The notes under the pieces: model-generated
Databases searched by the model: none
What the model was told of the DNA's origin: nothing
The model's input: the letters and a program-made list of their open reading frames with translations, nothing else
Assembly: GCA_023392075.1 (NCBI GenBank)
Contig: JAEVZU010000159.1
Span: 1-7,924, forward strand
Length of the DNA stretch: 7,924 nt
Source of the DNA: Bacillota bacterium
GTDB taxonomy: Bacteria; Bacillota; Clostridia; Acetivibrionales; DSM-1351
Direction of reading: 5' to 3'
Shown here: positions 4,688 to 7,924 of the stretch, piece after piece
Layout: every line of letters begins with the position of its first letter
Position numbering within the stretch: position 1 is the first letter of the stretch
Made by a program: the position numbers and the translations under genes

Positions 4688-6763
4688 TTATGTAATAGAA
4701 TTAACATCAATGATCAGTGCAACATTGCCATCTCCAAGGATAGTAGCTCCGGCAAGGTATTTAATACCGGTAAGCAGCTTTCCAAGTGACTTGATTACAA
4801 TCTCCTGCTGTCCTATTACACTATCAACGACCAGACCCGTGAGTTTTTCACCTTTTCTGACAATAACAATCTTCAGCTTGTTCTGAGTCTTTGTATTGCT
4901 GTCAGGTACCTCAAGAGAGTCAGCCAGTCTTGTAATAGGCACAACCATATTTCTCAGAAGTATTACTTCCTGACCCTGTACCGATTTAACATCGTCAGCC
5001 TTCCACTCGTATATCTGATAAATGGATCCCAGAGGTATTGCATATTTTTCGCTTCCGACATTTACAAGCAGAGCCTGATAAATAGCGAGTGTAAGCGGCA
5101 GCTTTATCAGGAATTTGCTTCCCCTTCCGCCTGAAGTTTCAACCTCAACAGTTCCACCCAGTTGTTCTATCTTTGTCTTGACAACGTCAAGCCCAACTCC
5201 TCTGCCGGAAAGTCCTGTAATCTTCTCGGCCGTACTGAAGCTTGGTCTGAACAGCAATTCTATAGCCTCCTGCTGAGACATGGAATTGGCAGCCTCTCTT
5301 GTGACTATGCCGTTCTCAATTGCTTTGGCTTTAATTTTATCAACATTTATTCCGGCTCCGTCATCGCCAACTTCAATTATTACATTGTTGCCTGACTGAT
5401 ACGCCGTCAGGTTTATTCTTCCCTGCTCAGGTTTGCCAAGCTGCTTTCTCTTTTCGGTTGATTCCAGACCATGGTCGCAGGAGTTTCTGAGCAAATGAAT
5501 CAGCGGATCTCCGATTTCATCTATAACCGTTCTGTCCAATTCGGTTTCCTCACCCGACATAACCAGTTCAATTTCCTTGCCCAGATCCTTGGCAATATCC
5601 CTGATCATTCTTGGGAATCTGTTGAATACTGTTTCAACCGGTACCATTCTTACCTTCATAACGGCATCATTCAGATTTGTAGTGATCCTTTCCAGGTATT
5701 CCAATGTTTCATGATATTCCTGGGGCTTTTGGGTAATATCTGTTCCTTCAAGCCTTGTTTTAGTTATTATAAGCTCGCCAACCAGATTCATAAGCACATC
5801 AAGCCTGTCTATATCAACTCTGACAGTTCTTTGAGTTTTTCTTGCAGCATTATTTGCATTCTGCTTTACGGCCTCCTGTGTCTCTGCTTCCTTTGACGCA
5901 GGATTTTCAGCAGAATCCGAAGCCTTTACTTCTGTTTCAACCTTTTCAAACCTTTCGGCTTCCGTTGTAACGCCGTTAGCAAATCTGCCCATCGGTCTTA
6001 TAATAACTTCATCTACTTCAGCAATAGAATTGAGTTCCTTTGAAAAATGCTGTTCATCTTCTTTGGATACCACCACAACAGTGAACTCAAAATCAAATTT
6101 TTCATCTTCTATATCCTGAACCACAGGTTGGGATTTAATTATTTCCCCATATCTTTCCAATGTCTGGAAAAGAATAAATGCCCTGGCCGATTTCAACAAA
6201 CATCCTTTATTAAGAACTATTGTTATCTTTAAGGCATTCATACCCATATCTATTGCCTTGTTAACCGCATTCTGCTCAAACTGGTCAAGGTCTACCAGTG
6301 CAGTCACATACTTTTCATTTGTGTCTGCAGCCGCCGGTGCAGGTGCCTTATTCGCAGCAGGAGCAGCTGTTACGGCACCCTTGTTTTGAAGTATATCATT
6401 AAGAGTAGCTATAACGTCCTTATATTCCCTGTCACCTTCACCGCCGGTGGAAATTACACTGTTGACATAGTTTTCAAGAGCATCAAGACACTTGAACAGA
6501 ACATCAACAAGTTCTGAAGTCACCTTAATCTCATCATTTCTAATGGCATGAAGTACATTTTCCATATCGTGGGTCAGCTTGGTCATCTTGGTATAACCCA
6601 TTGTACCAGCCATTCCCTTAAGAGTATGAGCTACTCTGAATATCTCATTCAGAACATCCTTGTCTTCAGGATCTTTTTCCATTTGCAGCAAACACTGGTT
6701 AAGATTCTGAACATGCTCATTTGCCTCTTCGATAAATATTTGTAAATATTGACTCATATCCAT
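4688..6763 (-). CDS. cheA: Chemotaxis sensor histidine kinase CheA
   Basis: A 691-residue cytoplasmic kinase that autophosphorylates under receptor control and passes phosphate to CheY and CheB. The domains are complete. P1 (HPt, about 1-105) has phospho-accepting His46 in AHTLKGMAGTMGY. An Ala/Pro linker (129-149) leads to P2 (about 151-258), the response-regulator docking domain, then an acidic linker. P3 dimerisation runs from about 312 to 380. P4 has an N-box (His423, Asn427, DHG 430-432), G1 (DDGAG, 467-471), F-box (FRPSF, 505-509) and G2 (GRGVG, 520-524). P5, the CheW-like regulatory domain, is about 555-691. The ATG at 6763 is chosen because GGGGGTG lies 7 bases upstream. A start 16 codons earlier would add a non-homologous tail overlapping cheB. 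It begins one base after the cheB stop. Confidence 0.97.
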   Translation of the reverse strand: MDMSQYLQIFIEEANEHVQNLNQCLLQMEKDPEDKDVLNEIFRVAHTLKGMAGTMGYTKMTKLTHDMENVLHAIRNDEIKVTSELVDVLFKCLDALENYVNSVISTGGEGDREYKDVIATLNDILQNKGAVTAAPAANKAPAPAAADTNEKYVTALVDLDQFEQNAVNKAIDMGMNALKITIVLNKGCLLKSARAFILFQTLERYGEIIKSQPVVQDIEDEKFDFEFTVVVVSKEDEQHFSKELNSIAEVDEVIIRPMGRFANGVTTEAERFEKVETEVKASDSAENPASKEAETQEAVKQNANNAARKTQRTVRVDIDRLDVLMNLVGELIITKTRLEGTDITQKPQEYHETLEYLERITTNLNDAVMKVRMVPVETVFNRFPRMIRDIAKDLGKEIELVMSGEETELDRTVIDEIGDPLIHLLRNSCDHGLESTEKRKQLGKPEQGRINLTAYQSGNNVIIEVGDDGAGINVDKIKAKAIENGIVTREAANSMSQQEAIELLFRPSFSTAEKITGLSGRGVGLDVVKTKIEQLGGTVEVETSGGRGSKFLIKLPLTLAIYQALLVNVGSEKYAIPLGSIYQIYEWKADDVKSVQGQEVILLRNMVVPITRLADSLEVPDSNTKTQNKLKIVIVRKGEKLTGLVVDSVIGQQEIVIKSLGKLLTGIKYLAGATILGDGNVALIIDVNSIT

Positions 6764-6764
6764 T

Positions 6765-7835
6765 TTAACGCACCCCCAAATATTGAATAATTTCTTCTGA
6801 AATTTTGTCAAGTGATACTACTTTATCAACTGCTCCTGTCTGGATAGCCATCTTGGGCATTCCAAATACTACGCTTGTTTCTTCGTCTTGGGCTATAATG
6901 TAACTTTTGTTCACATCCTTAAGCTTCTTTATCCCGTCACTGCCATCTGCCCCCATACCGGTCATAATGACACCAATGATATTCTTGAGACCGGTAGCAG
7001 ATAACGACTTCATCATAACATCTACCGAGGGTCTATGCCCACTCACAGGCGGGGATTTATCGAGATTTATCATTATATCTCCATTTGAAGCAGTTTCAAT
7101 CAGCATATGTGAATCACCGGGTGCAATATAAACATGTCCTGCCAATATCCGCTCCTTATGGGAAGCTTCCTTTACAACCAATTCGCTCTTGCTGTCCAGT
7201 CTTTCGGCCAGAGAATTGGTGAAGCCCGGCGGCATATGCTGTACTATCAGTACAGCTGCCGGAATGTCTCCGGGCAAAAACGGTATCACACTTTGCAGTG
7301 CTTTGGGTCCTCCGGTTGAAGTACCTATTGCAATAATATATTTCAATACCTTGCTGCTTTTGACCGCATGGTTATCGTCACTGTCTCTGGGCTTACACTT
7401 GAATGTATTAAACTTGATATTTTTAGCAATAATTATTTTTTCTATAATTTCGTTTCTCTTTTTTTCATTTTTAATTTCAAATATATTTTTAGGTTTTGCT
7501 ATAAAATCGACCGCTCCCTCGTCCAATGCCCTAATTGTAAGCTCTGCTCCATGTTCGGTGCCGCTGCTGAGCATTATAACCGGTTTTGGAAATCTTTGCA
7601 TTATCTCTTTCAAACAGTTGATGCCGTCCATTACGGGCATTTCAACATCAAGTGTTACTACATCCGGATTCAACTTTGCGATTTTATCCAGGGCATCCTT
7701 GCCGTCAGTAGCCGTACCTATCACCGAAAGTGAATCTTCAGAGTCAATCATATCCGATAATATTTTTCTCATAAAAGCAGAGTCGTCGACAATTAATACT
7801 TTTACTAAATTATTCTTGTTTGGTTTTAAATTCAT
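6765..7835 (-). CDS. cheB: Receptor methylesterase/deamidase response regulator CheB
   Basis: A 356-residue two-domain enzyme that removes methyl groups from receptor glutamates when phosphorylated by CheA, giving adaptation. The receiver domain (about 10-130) has the acidic pair Asp17/Asp18, phospho-acceptor Asp63 in TLDVEMPVMDG, a Ser90/Ser91 switch residue and Lys114 in AKP. A variable linker (about 135-163) precedes the esterase domain, whose triad is Ser173 (GTSTGGP), His200 (VQHMP) and Asp297 (GMGADG). Length is normal. AGAGGT lies 5 bases before the ATG at 7835. That ATG overlaps the stop of the upstream PilZ gene by one base (TAATG), and cheA follows after one base, so the three are translated in close succession. 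It lies downstream of a c-di-GMP effector and is encoded with cheA, as in other Gram-positive fla/che operons. Confidence 0.97.
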   Translation of the reverse strand: MNLKPNKNNLVKVLIVDDSAFMRKILSDMIDSEDSLSVIGTATDGKDALDKIAKLNPDVVTLDVEMPVMDGINCLKEIMQRFPKPVIMLSSGTEHGAELTIRALDEGAVDFIAKPKNIFEIKNEKKRNEIIEKIIIAKNIKFNTFKCKPRDSDDNHAVKSSKVLKYIIAIGTSTGGPKALQSVIPFLPGDIPAAVLIVQHMPPGFTNSLAERLDSKSELVVKEASHKERILAGHVYIAPGDSHMLIETASNGDIMINLDKSPPVSGHRPSVDVMMKSLSATGLKNIIGVIMTGMGADGSDGIKKLKDVNKSYIIAQDEETSVVFGMPKMAIQTGAVDKVVSLDKISEEIIQYLGVR

Positions 7836-7924
7836 TAGCTACCTCTTAGCCCTTTTCTTAATAGTTCTCTCTGCTGATTAAATATAAAGCCAACAATTTT
7901 TTCACGTTCTTTATATTCAATGTC
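7835..7924 (-). CDS. PilZ-domain flagellar brake protein (YcgR-like), C-terminal fragment
   Basis: Only the last 29 codons and the stop are present; the gene enters from beyond the window's right end. The tail contains EREKIVGFIFNQQRELLRKG, which resembles the C-terminal helix of clostridial and bacillar YcgR-like proteins, where xREKIxxFIFxxQRxLRxKG commonly closes the PilZ domain. Such proteins bind c-di-GMP and slow or stop the flagellar motor. The RxxxR and DxSxxG ligand motifs would lie upstream, so ligand binding cannot be checked here. Position supports the call: a ycgR/pilZ gene often lies between flhG and cheB in clostridial fla/che operons. Its stop overlaps the cheB start by one base. 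Confidence 0.7.
   Translation of the reverse strand, partial: DIEYKEREKIVGFIFNQQRELLRKGLRGS

Noticed and set aside
7189..7881. 230-codon plus-strand ORF antisense to cheB
   Set aside because: It mirrors cheB, whose triad and receiver residues are all intact. The serine/isoleucine-rich product is typical of an antisense shadow, and no SD or promoter supports it.

Overview
The window is the distal part of a flagellar/chemotaxis (fla/che) operon from a moderately AT-rich Gram-positive anaerobe, most likely a clostridium. The evidence is the gene order, purine-rich Shine-Dalgarno (SD) sites at nearly every gene, the CheC/CheD adaptation pair, a sigma-28 factor at the operon end and a FapA/DUF342 gene after it. 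The genus cannot be fixed from the sequence. Every confident gene is on the minus strand, so transcription runs from high to low coordinates.

In transcription order: the last 29 codons of a PilZ/YcgR-like c-di-GMP effector (7924-7835), cheB (7835-6765), cheA (6763-4688), cheW (4649-4203), cheC (4175-3558), cheD (3558-3070), a small two-helix membrane protein of unknown function (2971-2579), sigD/fliA (2541-1774) and a fapA-like DUF342 gene (1763-369). The genes are packed tightly: pilZ-cheB and cheC-cheD overlap by one base as TAATG, and cheB-cheA are one base apart. The largest internal gap, 97 bp between cheD and the unknown gene, holds a possible promoter.

The products form one signalling module. 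CheW couples receptors to the kinase CheA, which phosphorylates CheB and a CheY encoded elsewhere. CheB demethylates receptors. CheD deamidates receptors, and CheC, a CheY-P phosphatase, is its partner. SigD drives the late motility genes, and the PilZ protein likely couples c-di-GMP to the motor. No CheY, CheR or receptor gene lies in the window.

Below fapA is a 247-bp non-coding stretch (368-122) rich in inverted repeats, with a possible 17-residue ORF on the plus strand. It is followed by the first 40 codons of ruvB (121-1, minus strand, running off the window). No ruvA is present directly upstream of ruvB.

The coding part is a conventional chemotaxis operon with all key catalytic residues intact. 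The least explained parts are the structured fapA-ruvB gap and the small membrane protein between cheD and sigD. I did not find convincing evidence of a wholly new system.
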